From the NCBI RefSeq assembly GCF_000003605.2, contig NW_003137825.1, forward strand, positions 675,586-712,514: a DNA stretch of 36,929 nt, given 5' to 3'. This document shows, one piece after another, positions 23,869-33,280 of the stretch. Position numbers and translations under genes: made by a program. Position 1 is the stretch's first letter. Every line of letters begins with the position of its first letter. The notes under the pieces were generated by a model that made no database searches, was not told where the DNA came from, and saw only the letters and a list, made by a program, of their open reading frames with translations. Source of the DNA: Saccoglossus kowalevskii. Its lineage: Eukaryota > Hemichordata > Enteropneusta > Harrimaniidae.

Positions 23869-24286
23869 GGCCAGACTTTTTTTTTATTCCTTGTTTCTCG
23901 AGTTTTTATAAGGCAATTTTTTTGAGGGCGAAAAAAAAATAAAATTAATTCTTTTTTTCCATTAGATTTGTGTGATTCTCAAAGAATTGTAAGTGAGATC
24001 ATTGATCGGAGAGAAGAAATGAAATAAAATTTTATTCCATGTATAACCTTGTTTCTCATCTGCACGAGACTGTACTTTGATCATGATACTCCCACGAAAA
24101 TGCAACTTGGATTTGTTATGCGGGTGGAAAAAAATGAAGATAAAAATAATTTTTTTTAGCAATTTTTTGCACTTACAAGTCGGCAGGCGCGAGAAATTAT
24201 GCTGAAATAAAATTTTATTTTTATTTCATTTTCGGTTCCTGTTCATTTGGAGGGTTCGCGAAACAAGGGGTAATAAAAGTCTGGCC
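23869..24286. mobile_element. Harbinger-like MITE at the LMF1 3' end
   Basis: A 418-bp element with inverted ends GGCCAGACTTTT at 23869 and the same word reverse-complemented ending at 24286. The similarity continues with gaps through CCTTGTTTC and CGA. TAA occurs at 23866-23868 and 24287-24289, a 3-bp duplication of the TWA type seen in PIF/Harbinger elements. It encodes no protein. The last LMF1 coding exon begins only 25 bp beyond its right end, so the LMF1 3' UTR runs into it. Confidence 0.7.
24214..24225 (-). terminator. Tandem poly(A) signals for LMF1
   Basis: Two adjacent AATAAA hexamers on the minus strand (24225-24220 and 24219-24214), about 86-97 nt past the LMF1 stop codon. They are the first such hexamers after the stop, and both lie inside the MITE at 23869-24286. 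Confidence 0.55.
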
Positions 24287-24310
24287 TAAAGAAGCCCAGA
24301 ATTATCATTA

Positions 24311-24527
24311 TCAAGTTTTCTTTTCTATTTTCTTATCTTTTAATTTCACTTTGCCGCGTAATTTAGGAACTCCGTATCCTCTTCTTTTCAAATATGGTAC
24401 TATATCATTTAATGATACTGGCGGCAAGTAGTCTGCGATTTTGGTTCTGTCCCACCACTGACCACGCTTGGCCGATTCACTACCAATTTTTGTATATGTA
24501 TATCTATAATGTTCCATACGTATGTAT
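24311..24527 (-). CDS. LMF1: LMF1 exon 11 (terminal)
   Basis: Acceptor GTCACCAG; completes Arg, then YIRMEHYRYTYT, GQWWDR and LPPVSLNDIVPYL, ending in a Lys-rich tail and TGA at 24313-24311. The Lys-rich tail (KVKLKDKKIEKKT) could help ER retention; that is inference. Confidence 0.93.
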
Positions 24528-27500
24528 CTGGTGACAAATTATAATATCAATCAGTCAGCTAAAATGTTGGCTGTACGTTTTCATATATAATATACTAAAT
24601 ATGGGTGTCTGCACTGACAAAAGAGACCAAAAAATTCAGGATATTATGAGGATATTACGAGAATACCTCAAAGTATGCACAAAGATAGTACAGCTGGAGT
24701 ATTGACCGACGTGCAGCGGAGGTCGGTGTGTGGCATACTGTCTGAGTGCATACTTTGGGGTGTTTTTGTAATATACCTTATTATTATACATCTTTTATTC
24801 CAAGGATACACCATGGGAATGCCAAAATCAAAAATGTTTAGAACAGAATCAGCAAACTCCTTTGTGTTGAATCCAGTCAAACTCTGGTGGCAGCCATGTT
24901 TGTTTTTATTATTAGAGGATGCTTACACAAATAATCATTCCATATTTGGAATTTGCATTTCCTAATATGGTAGGATAAAAATACCCTGTAAAATGCCGCA
25001 AAATTACAGCTTGCTGTAACTTATGGCGTTACAGTGATAGATGTATAATAATATATTTTATTACATTCAATGAAATTTTCTCTCAAAAACAATCACTTTA
25101 GCAACAGTTAGCAAACTCACACTGATGACGGCTACTTTGTAAAACAGGTTTGCTGCTCAGCTTAGAAAAAATTGTACTGGTGATTTAAGATATCTTGAAC
25201 TAGAAATAGAAGATTTTCTTACCGTGGTGGATCAGTATCTTGAAATGGATTATATGCGATAAGATCCAATGTGCTCTCATCATTTACCATAAACTTGGCA
25301 GCTAAGTGGAGCAACCAGGGATTTGATTCATAATTCTATGTAATTGAGAAACAAATATGTATTTATAAGTGTGACATATCATTATAGTTTTATAATCTAT
25401 GATGAAGTATGCTGAAGATCCCACAGATCACAACAAATCGCAAGACAAACACATTTTAAATACATTGTACTAAGAATATGTTTTTTGAAGCATCCTTGCA
25501 TAATAATGTATACACATATTCCATCTTCAAAAGAAAATCTGTGGTAACCTCGCTCATTCTTGTTTCCATAATTACATACAAACTACACTGCTATTGGTCA
25601 AAACAAATTTGATTAATTAACACATGTGTAGATTTCATATGCAGATATATGAATTCCATTTTTCACAAATTGTGCGAGTTCATGGAATATGATTGTGAAT
25701 ATCTTCATCGTTTATCACTGTGCATGGATGAAAGTTGAATCCCTTTAAATTCATCCTAAGTGAGCAAGGCTTTGCAAAGCTGAAAATTTCTGTTACTTTA
25801 ATATTGTAACAATGATGTATAATTTTACAAAAAAAACTCGCGACATAGAACAAACAATTTAAAACTTTAGATCAATGGTTTAAAACACATATTGTTGCAT
25901 TATTATGCATTATTCACTGATGACATAGACAGCGCCCTCAGTGTTGAACATTGAGAGAATGCTACTGACATCAAACACAATACAATTTTCAGGTTTGATG
26001 GAAATCACTCAAAAAGCTAAAATTGTTTTCTTCTATCTATTGCCATCTATAAATACTGCTAGAATATCCTAACCTGGAATGCAGCAAACCATATGAGCCA
26101 GTCAAGTCGATAGTGATATGGTGATATTAAACATGGCCTCCTGGTAACATTACCAGGTTTACATTTGAATTCATACTCCAACCAGACAGCTTCTGGACTT
26201 CTAGGACGTTCACTTAAAGTGCCCTGTATTATCACCTCAGTTCTCTCCTTGGTGACGCTGAAATTACAAATTGACCTACTGTTTACATGGTAAAATTGCG
26301 GAGAATCATATACTGGATGTATATGTGATTTTATTTTAAAAGTAAATATGGTGAAAGTCATCACTGACTCCCTGACGCATTTTTTCCCGAAACTCACAAT
26401 AATTTGTCTTTTGTGAAATTAAAGCAATTTATATTTTGTAGTTACTTAAAAATTGTCAGCTTAAAAACCCAACATATTCTGATATTGTTTTGTAATTAAA
26501 ACAAATTGAATCAAACATCAAAAAGCAATGTAAACTAATATTAGTGATTGCATAGAATATCTATAAAAGATTTCCCTATTAATTTACTTCATCCATTGGT
26601 ATATATGGCAAAGCAAATTAAATTAAATGTGTGTAGTTTCTCATACACCAGGTCACATAGTATTGTTGCCAGGAGTTGTTGATGTGACTTATTGTGTTGT
26701 GGTTATTTTGTTTTGTTTTCAATGAATTAGCTCTATTTCTAATGTAGCCAATGTTATGCAATTGTTTTTGTCGTTCTGAAGGCTGATTTGAAAGTTACCA
26801 ATTTTACCTCTAGTGAAATTTCCTTCCCTCAAAAGTTGATGTAACACTGCTGCTGAACATGATGAACATAAAAATGGTTTGATCGAACAGTTCTGACCAC
26901 ATAACAGTCTACAGACGATGTCAATGACACTGCCAGTAATTCACCTGAGAATGTTGCTGTATTGGTTTATGAAACATAATGGCTGAGAGAGTAATTTCAA
27001 TAGAGCAACAAGATTTGAAATGTACAAAGATGAATAAATTTCCAACCTTCCAAATGCTCCATATGTATTGACCAATCGTAGTGAATCAAATGATGTATTC
27101 ATGGCTTGATACTTGGAGAGCAGATTCTGCACAACTGGTATACTCAGATAGGCTATCAGGATACCAAGCGAAATACTAACAACACGACGAACATACATTC
27201 CTGAGAAGAAAACAAATTCATTTGACATCCGATATGCTTTGTAAACGGTACTCCCAACGAATAGTTATCCCATACATAAACATTATCTTTGATATTAAAC
27301 AAATGATGTTTTTGTAAGCAAAGAAAAAAAGTGGTGTTATAATTTAATTCATAATTGATAGAGTCATTTCATTCAGAGATTTTAATTACTGTACCAGCTC
27401 TATTACATTGTGTAGACATTCTGGAAGTTTGTGATATACTGTATTTGTTCTATTAGTAGCGCATGCAGGTAAATGACTGAGGGTTAATTGTACATGTAAT

Positions 27501-30500
27501 TTGTGATTTTTGCTCACTTCACTTTCATATAATAGATCAAATAAAGAAAAAAAAATAATCCCCACATCTTTAAAGGATGGTGGTCGTGAAAACAATTCAT
27601 CATGTTTGATATAGATCCCATCCAACATGTGTACAATTGTGTTAAAAATAATGGTAGAAGAATTTCAAAAGCATGGTGCTCGACAACCCCTGACCTCCAA
27701 CGACAAGTGTCACATGAATTTACCCCATGTAGTTCTTGGTCCAGTACCCGTTCTTGCTTCCCGCTGTATCATACACACTTTGTGTTTGGCCCATCCTTCT
27801 GAATTGGAGAATAAGAAAGCATAGAACTTATCATCCATACAGCACAGAGATGGTAAAATAGTCAGCCAGTTCAGAAAACTCAGATTACCACTGATGATAA
27901 GAACCACCTGTTGTAAACAGATTTGATTTTGTGAGGGAAAATTTTCAATAATTCATATACTGTAAAGGGGTCAATCATTCACTGGGTTTTAATTTTGTTT
28001 ATTTTGCTGACTGGAAAATGTGTTAAATTAAAACCCAGTGAATATGTAAAATTTAGCATAGAACACATTATCTAAATGATAAAACCGTGAATTTAAAACC
28101 TACTGAATATGTCAGAAATGATAAATCAGCGAAATTTAAACCCAGTGAAAATTAGTCACTTTACAGTAACGTCAGTTTAAAATCATGTAATTTTGCAGTG
28201 ATAAAAATGTCTCCTGGGAACTCTAGCACAGAGTCAGCACAAAATCATCATATGGCGAAAATTCCTAATACATGTAGCAAAAATTAAGTGGTTTACAGTA
28301 TTGCAGATCAGTAGATCAGCATTGCTAGAATTATTGTTTATATCAATGAATGTTTTTTTAATCTATTCTATAGTTAAAATCAACCACTCCCAAAGTTTGC
28401 ATTCCCACTTTCTTTAATCTATATAAAACCTTTCCCTGAGCTCTGTAGGCATTAAAAGTTCAGGAGAAATCTTATTCATCAGTCTCAAAAATGAATTAAG
28501 AAGATTCACTAAAATATATGCAAGTAATTAAAAAAATTATGTTTGATTTAGTGATTAAACACCAAGACCTTCAGGCAGTCTAGGTTCAGTTTTCTAATGT
28601 TTCACAATTTGTCGCCAGACCAATTAATTTCATCATTTCTTACCTGGAACAACACCTGGAAAAGGCCTCCAAGAATGATGGCTGGTCGCCATGGTATCCA
28701 AATCAAGAATGGTGCCACCAGCTCAATGAAATGGTTGACGAGAGTTTCAAATTTATGAAAGAATTCAGGTTCTTGGTGCATGTAATAACTGATGGGATTT
28801 GGCACAGGTTGAGTCTGTAAAAAAACACAAAATCTTGTCAATTACTCAAATTGTACACCAACTGAAAACCCATTATTGACAATCATGATACCTATAGGCT
28901 GTGACTATTTTAAAGTCCAAAGAAAATATGGGCATCCAAACTAGTTTTTGAATTATGAGAGTCAATTTCATGTATTATATTCAGAATCCAGGGATTAATG
29001 ATAGTTTTCATAGCATCCTTGGCATTATTTAAGCTGGTAAAAATTTTGGTGGTGAAATTACAAGAATACCATACAAAAAAAATAACAAATCTAGTCTGTA
29101 AAGGCTTTCAGAAAAATCAGAATTTGTAGTGATTTAAAAATGTCCGTCATTCTCTAATTAGCCATGTCGATCCTTTTTACTTGTTTTGGGTTATCTAGTT
29201 AATGGTATTACAAATTATATAATTCTAATTCTGCAGAAGAGTACAATTACCATATTTGCTTTATTAGTAGCACTTAGTAGCAAGTTTTATGAAAAAATGA
29301 AAAATTTCCCAAATTTAAGCAGCCATTTGTGTGTTGTGGATAACAATAACTTCTATTGAAACAGTGGAATACAATTGCAGTATTTGACCTATAATTGACC
29401 TTTCATCATTTGATATGAAAAAGTACAAAACTGGTGCTTTGGTTTTTACTACATGTGTGACCACCAGAATCATGTTTTTTTTTAAAAAAGAAAGTAATGA
29501 CATACATACCTCATAATGATAGTTCATACAAGTTAAGTCTCTCCAGCATTGGTCACCTCGGATTTTAATCAAACCCTGAAAAACATAATAATAAATATCA
29601 TGACACAAAATAGTTAATTTTATTTAAACTATTTTAATTATAATTTCTAGACATTAGGTAATTAAAGAGAAAGTGAGCACTCTGATTCTTCATATCAGTA
29701 TGTACAGGTAAATACACTAATAAATGTAAGATTATACTTTCTAGAGTTATCGTATTTTACTCCTATTACGACATTAATTTAATTAATTATCATAAATAAT
29801 GTCATAATCAACATTCATGTCATTATAGGCATATTTGGGGGGCTGGTACATGTATAAAGTGGTACTTGAATTTTGATTAATGTAATTTTTATTGCAGCAA
29901 AATAAAATTGTTCTAAGAGAATGAGATCATAGTAACAATTGTTGCTAAGGCCAATAACTGAATGTTCTTGTCATGGATCAGATGAATTATTGTGGGTTCT
30001 CGCATAAGAATAAGGCCATGGAATAAATGAACAGCACAGCAAACCTTGTGTGGTTCATTACTTACAGCACCTAGCATGATTCTAAATATGAGCCATCGAT
30101 AGCCTAGTATAGTAACCAGTGGTGTGGGTGTCTTCCGTGGTATCTGTCTCCATGTTAACAACGGACACATGAATATTGCTAAGAACCCAGTCTCCAAAAG
30201 CTGAGATTCCCATCCTGTGAAAAGTAAAAATTCACCCACCTTGTCATGCTCAAGTGGTATACTAAGTATCTGCATAGTTGGGTTATACAAATTAATGAAA
30301 AAAATATATATGATGTTCATATCGAACATAACTGAAATCAGCATAGAATGAGATTCAAATATTAAATTTCAAGGCTCAATATACATACATACTATATTAT
30401 GTATCTGTACAAAATTGGCCAAAATGAGTCTGAGAAATAGGTATAGACTCAAATATTGTACAAAATGGCTGCCAGTCTGCCATTTCAAATCATATCGGTA

Positions 30501-32460
30501 TATTGAAAACAAATCTTTATATATTGAAATGTGCCTGCCAAAGAAAGAGTATGAATTTAGAACCAAAATGCCCGACATCTGGCTAAAAATAATCTGATGA
30601 AACATGAAATAAAATTGACCAGAGAATGTTCAATATATTATGTCAAACAGACTCGCATCATTATCAGAATATCATTAACTACTTACCAAATGAATACCTG
30701 AATAAAAAAATGGAAAAGAAGTAAATTTGTTTCATCATTAAAATACATTGTATTCTGATCATAGTGAAAAAGCTGGCAGTGAGGTAAGTAAGTTACTCAT
30801 AAAAAAATTGTGATTTACTATTGGAACATTCTTTTGTATCTTGCAACACTGATTACTGATTGGATGCGGCTCAGATCATTTCAAAATTTAATTTTTGACA
30901 TCAAATTTATAAAATAAGAAAAATATTTGGTGTATTTTTGGTGTCTACGTCTGTACCATTTGATGTACTCACCATCTCTGCCCAACGTTGACAATCGAAT
31001 GATACAGTATCCATAGCAATGTCATAACAACCATATTGCTACATCCGCAAACAGTCACCAAGATAGCTAACACCAATCCAATTGTTGCTATAGCATCAAG
31101 ATAAAAGTCTACATCATTGATGTCACAAAACCACAGTATGGTTGGTACAGCATTAAGACACTGATGAATATCATGTTGGAAATGTTCTTTGATTTGGAGC
31201 ATGAACACGTTTACTGGAAGTAAACCATTTTTTCCGAGTAAAGCCCGGTTTTGATGCAATGCTACCAAGAATGCTACAGCTGAAAAAAAATTATTTAACA
31301 GATGAATGAGTAAATCTCAGAGAACATATTAAACAGTTCAAAATTGCATTCTTTAAAACAAAATGATCACCAGTTGGCCATTTCGAGACAATTTGACAAA
31401 GTGACATGCATTAAGATGCCATAAAATTCAATGTACATACCAAGTTTGAACAAAATCTGTCTATGCATGACTGAGATACAGACGAGGTATTTCAGAAATG
31501 ATTGATTTTGATGAACTTTTAACATAAAAACAATTGCATATTGGCCATCAGATATAACAGTTATTATTTAGTAACCAAATGACTAAATATGATAACTATA
31601 TTTTCTGTACATTTTCGATGTATTACATTTTTTCACTATGAATGTGGTAATACATGTTTTATTGATTATTACAAACCGCCTATTTCATGTCAGAAGGTCG
31701 TAGCATCAGTCTCGCTATCTACGAGATGAGACTTGAATGGAATCTTGGCATGATGTCACCATACAGTACTATGCGCATTGCAAACCCTAAGAAATGTGCC
31801 TCTGGTTTAACTGACTTTGATTAATACATAGACCTTAGAAAGGGATATGATTAGTAGCATATCAGAAAAAATGAAAGAAGCAAAATGTACTTTTAATTGC
31901 TTATGGACTTGTAAAATTATGAAATTCGCTATGATAAATGTTGATCTATGTATAGTATTGGTGTATGCCGGAGAGTAAGTAAGACATGTGTACTACTTTG
32001 AATAGCACCGTATACAACGCGTGTAAAATTCGAACTCGCGCTGCGCAATGACCACCGCCCTTTAAGTTGGAATTTGGGAGAAGCTTAGGTAACATTCTCC
32101 GCACATGGCGTTAAAATAAGGATGAAATCGGTACAGCATGTTCAAACAGACCGAAGCCAGCTGGCCGACTCGGAGGCAGGGTTGGGACACTAGTACGTGC
32201 ATAGTCGGTAGTACATGTACCATGGAGTACTCACAATAAATAAAGGCGAGGGACCTCAAAAACACGATCCGCGTCAGCCAATATGTTCCGGGTTCAAGCT
32301 CCATAAGACCGTTGTTTTTAGTTTTTATTTCTTTCTCGTCATGACTGTCTGCGACCTTCGCTTTGCCCATCGGGTTGTTTTCATCCGAATCGTCGCCCTC
32401 TTCATTGGTCCTCGTTCTCCGTCGCCGAAGCTGACTGCTGTCATCGGATTTGTCGGCCAT
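24311..32460 (-). CDS. LMF1: Lipase maturation factor 1, 11 coding exons
   Basis: LMF1 is a multi-pass ER membrane protein needed for folding and dimer assembly of secreted lipases such as lipoprotein lipase (vertebrate knowledge); its clients here are unknown. Coding exons in transcript order: 32460-32235, 31279-30973, 30697-30687, 30214-30066, 29575-29510, 28814-28644, 27907-27724, 27200-27047, 26257-26074, 25335-25223, 24527-24311. They total 1782 nt, giving 593 residues plus TGA (human LMF1 is about 567). All introns are GT-AG and all phases fit. Family landmarks: YWLTRIVFL (TM1), PTILWF, GWESQLLETGFL, RWLIFRIMLGA, GLIKIRGD, CWRDLTCM, HFIEL, SGNLSFLNWLT, NTYGAFGS, KERTEVI, FKCKP, CLISPYHYRLDWLIWFAAFQ, and C-terminal EHYRYTYT. 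WESQLLETGFL and the C-terminus favour LMF1 over LMF2. The charged N-terminus (about 57 residues) is poorly conserved, as in relatives. Nothing suggests a pseudogene. Confidence 0.95.
24648..25034. repeat. Dispersed foldback repeat, copy 2
   Basis: Same orientation as the copy at 4303-4640, lying in LMF1 intron 10. Inverted arms are 24648-24691 and about 24735-24779; the loop again carries GACCGACGTGCAGC. It has about 30 bp after the arms that copy 1 lacks, and ends in TTATGGCGTTACAG. An open frame through it is not shared by copy 1 and is not taken as coding. Confidence 0.8.
25223..25335 (-). CDS. LMF1: LMF1 exon 10
   Basis: A short exon: NYESNPWLLHLAAKFM through AYNPFQDTDPP plus two bases of an Arg codon. 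The acceptor ends in TAG rather than CAG, donor GTAAGA. It aligns with the family's segment between FAAFQ and EHYRY. Confidence 0.92.
26074..26257 (-). CDS. LMF1: LMF1 exon 9
   Basis: Acceptor TTTCAG; encodes VTKERTEVIIQGT, YEFKCKPGN and CLISPYHYRLDWLIWFAAFQ. Donor GTTAGG, phase 0. Human truncating alleles causing lipase deficiency fall in the corresponding C-terminal region. Confidence 0.95.
27047..27200 (-). CDS. LMF1: LMF1 exon 8
   Basis: Acceptor CTTCTCAG; encodes MYVRRVVSISLGILIAYLS and LVNTYGAFG, ending in AG of a Ser codon. The donor GTTGGA is weak but is the only one that gives the conserved GAFGS-TKER junction. Confidence 0.9.
27442..27543. mobile_element. Possible short MITE in LMF1 intron 7
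   Basis: TATTTGTTCTATTA at 27442 and TAATAGATCAAATA ending at 27543 form imperfect inverted ends. A similar left end, ATTTGCTTTATTAGTAGC, occurs near 29254 in intron 5. Confidence 0.35.
27724..27907 (-). CDS. LMF1: LMF1 exon 7
   Basis: Starts VVLIISGNLSFLNWLTILPS. The end is set at donor GTAAAT (27723-27718) because it leaves one base that joins GA of exon 8 to give Gly in the aligned segment TTWGMYVRR. Confidence 0.9.
27960..28166. mobile_element. CTGTA-type MITE, family B, in LMF1 intron 6
   Basis: Starts CTGTAAAGGGGTCAAT and ends GTCACTTTACAG, with TA on both flanks (27958-27959 and 28167-28168). Words AAACCCAGTGAA and TTCACTGGGTTT recur in inverted order. Related fragments lie near 3684-3731 and 11583-11650, and a solo end of similar type near 28225-28300. 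Confidence 0.7.
28644..28814 (-). CDS. LMF1: LMF1 exon 6
   Basis: Fifty-seven codons starting TQPVPNPISYYMH and including KFETLVNHFIELVAPFL. Acceptor TTTTACAG, donor GTAAGA; phases 0/0. Confidence 0.95.
29510..29575 (-). CDS. LMF1: LMF1 exon 5
   Basis: Twenty-two codons, GLIKIRGDQCWRDLTCM followed by NYHYE. Acceptor TTTCAG, donor GTATGT; both phases are 0, so skipping would be in frame. Confidence 0.95.
30066..30214 (-). CDS. LMF1: LMF1 exon 4
   Basis: Acceptor TTTTCACAG; encodes GWESQLLETGFLAIFMCP and RWLIFRIMLGA, two of the most conserved stretches in the family. Donor GTAAGT at 30065-30060, phase 0. Confidence 0.95.
30687..30697 (-). CDS. LMF1: LMF1 exon 3, an 11-nt micro-exon
   Basis: GTATTCATTTG lies between TTATTCAG and GTAAGT. 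It completes the Trp codon left by exon 2, adds Tyr-Ser-Phe and starts the Gly codon that exon 4 completes, producing W-Y-S-F-G-W-E-S as in vertebrate LMF1. Skipping it would shift the frame. Confidence 0.88.
30973..31279 (-). CDS. LMF1: LMF1 exon 2
   Basis: Acceptor TTTCAG; completes a Ser codon, then VAFLVALHQN, GKNGLLPVN, PTILWF and a long hydrophobic pair of helices ending VNVGQR plus TG of a Trp codon. Donor GTGAGT. Confidence 0.95.
32235..32460 (-). CDS. LMF1: LMF1 exon 1
   Basis: Residues 1-75 plus one base of codon 76. ATG at 32460 is chosen because it opens a hydrophilic, Arg/Asp/Glu-rich cytosolic-type tail leading directly into TM1 (YWLTRIVFLRSLAFIY). Donor GTGAGT at 32234-32229. 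Confidence 0.92.
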
Positions 32461-32489
32461 GTTAGCGACAGCTGGTGTTTAGATCCCCC

Positions 32490-32536
32490 TAGCTTACGTG
32501 AAAACGGTAAGCTATCACGTGTACTACTTTCATTGG
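32490..32536 (-). promoter_or_regulatory. LMF1 proximal promoter elements
   Basis: Just upstream of the LMF1 ATG are an 8-bp stem TAGCTTAC/GTAAGCTA (32490-32497 with 32507-32514), an E-box CACGTG at 32516-32521, and an inverted CCAAT box (ATTGG at 32532-32536, reading CCAAT on the gene strand). No TATA box is evident. USF- and TFEB-type factors bind CACGTG in general; use here is inferred. Confidence 0.4.
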
Positions 32537-33039
32537 TTATATCCCGTAAAGCCTGCCCTCAAATATCATAGATAAAGTAAGGTCTACGCGTTTGTTTTCA
32601 CACACTTGCTGAATTCGGACAAATATAAATAATTTCTGCTTTAAAATAAATGCATAGCACCATATGATCACAGAGAGCCGAGTAAACATAAGTGGTTGCA
32701 TTGGAATGGGCGTATAATTTACTGCGGGCTTTTCATTGCGCGAACTGCGTTTGTTTTCTAATATTGTCGTGAATAAGTTTACGATTTGAATAAGTTAATG
32801 TATAATACAGTTAAATTGAAGCGGTGGTCACAAATCTATAATTTCCGAAAAACCAAGCAACGAATTTGTGAGCACGATTTTACTCAATCTGTCTCAGTGA
32901 CCGAGCGCCAGTGGTTCCCCGGACACTTGGGTAACAGTTGTTTTAAGCCGTTTCTTACTTTTCTACCTTCATGATGTAACTAATAAAAACGCGTGGTATA
33001 TCACGTGTCAATGGAGACCCTAGAAACAGTCGGGGATTA
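32537..33039. other. Upstream region of LMF1, no gene recognised
   Basis: Probably the rest of the LMF1 promoter region. No divergent gene with recognisable coding sequence is seen on the + strand. Confidence 0.4.
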
Positions 33040-33280
33040 AACTACTCTCACCGGGACGAAATAACATTAGGGTAAAACACTGAGGAAATCATTGGGGTGA
33101 GACAACTGACGCTGTGACGAAGAGCATTGAAACGAAACACTGGAAACAATCGGGGCGAAACGGATGTTACGAGTATTACTCAGTATAATAATGGAACTAA
33201 AGTGAAACTACGCTGCGACGAAATAGCGTTGTGGCGAAACTAATGTCACTACAAAGAAGAGGCATTGGAACGACCCCCTA
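33040..33280. repeat. Degenerate GAAAC-rich minisatellite
   Basis: Units of roughly 13-16 nt resembling GGGACGAAACAACATTG recur imperfectly, for example at GGGACGAAATAACATT, GACGAAGAGCATTG, AACGAAACACTGG and GGGGCGAAACGGATG. Unit boundaries drift and no protein frame survives, so it is best described as an old tandem repeat. Confidence 0.5.

Noticed and set aside
24675-24965. 96-codon frame within the foldback repeat
   Set aside because: The frame is not preserved in the other copy at 4303-4640, so there is no sign of coding selection.
27661-27760. Alternative LMF1 exon 7 donor at the upstream GGTACT
   Set aside because: It would break the reading frame into exon 8 and remove residues that align with the family.
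32215-32571. Open frame of 118 codons on the + strand opposite LMF1 exon 1
   Set aside because: It is the antisense shadow of the exon and promoter, with no family features.
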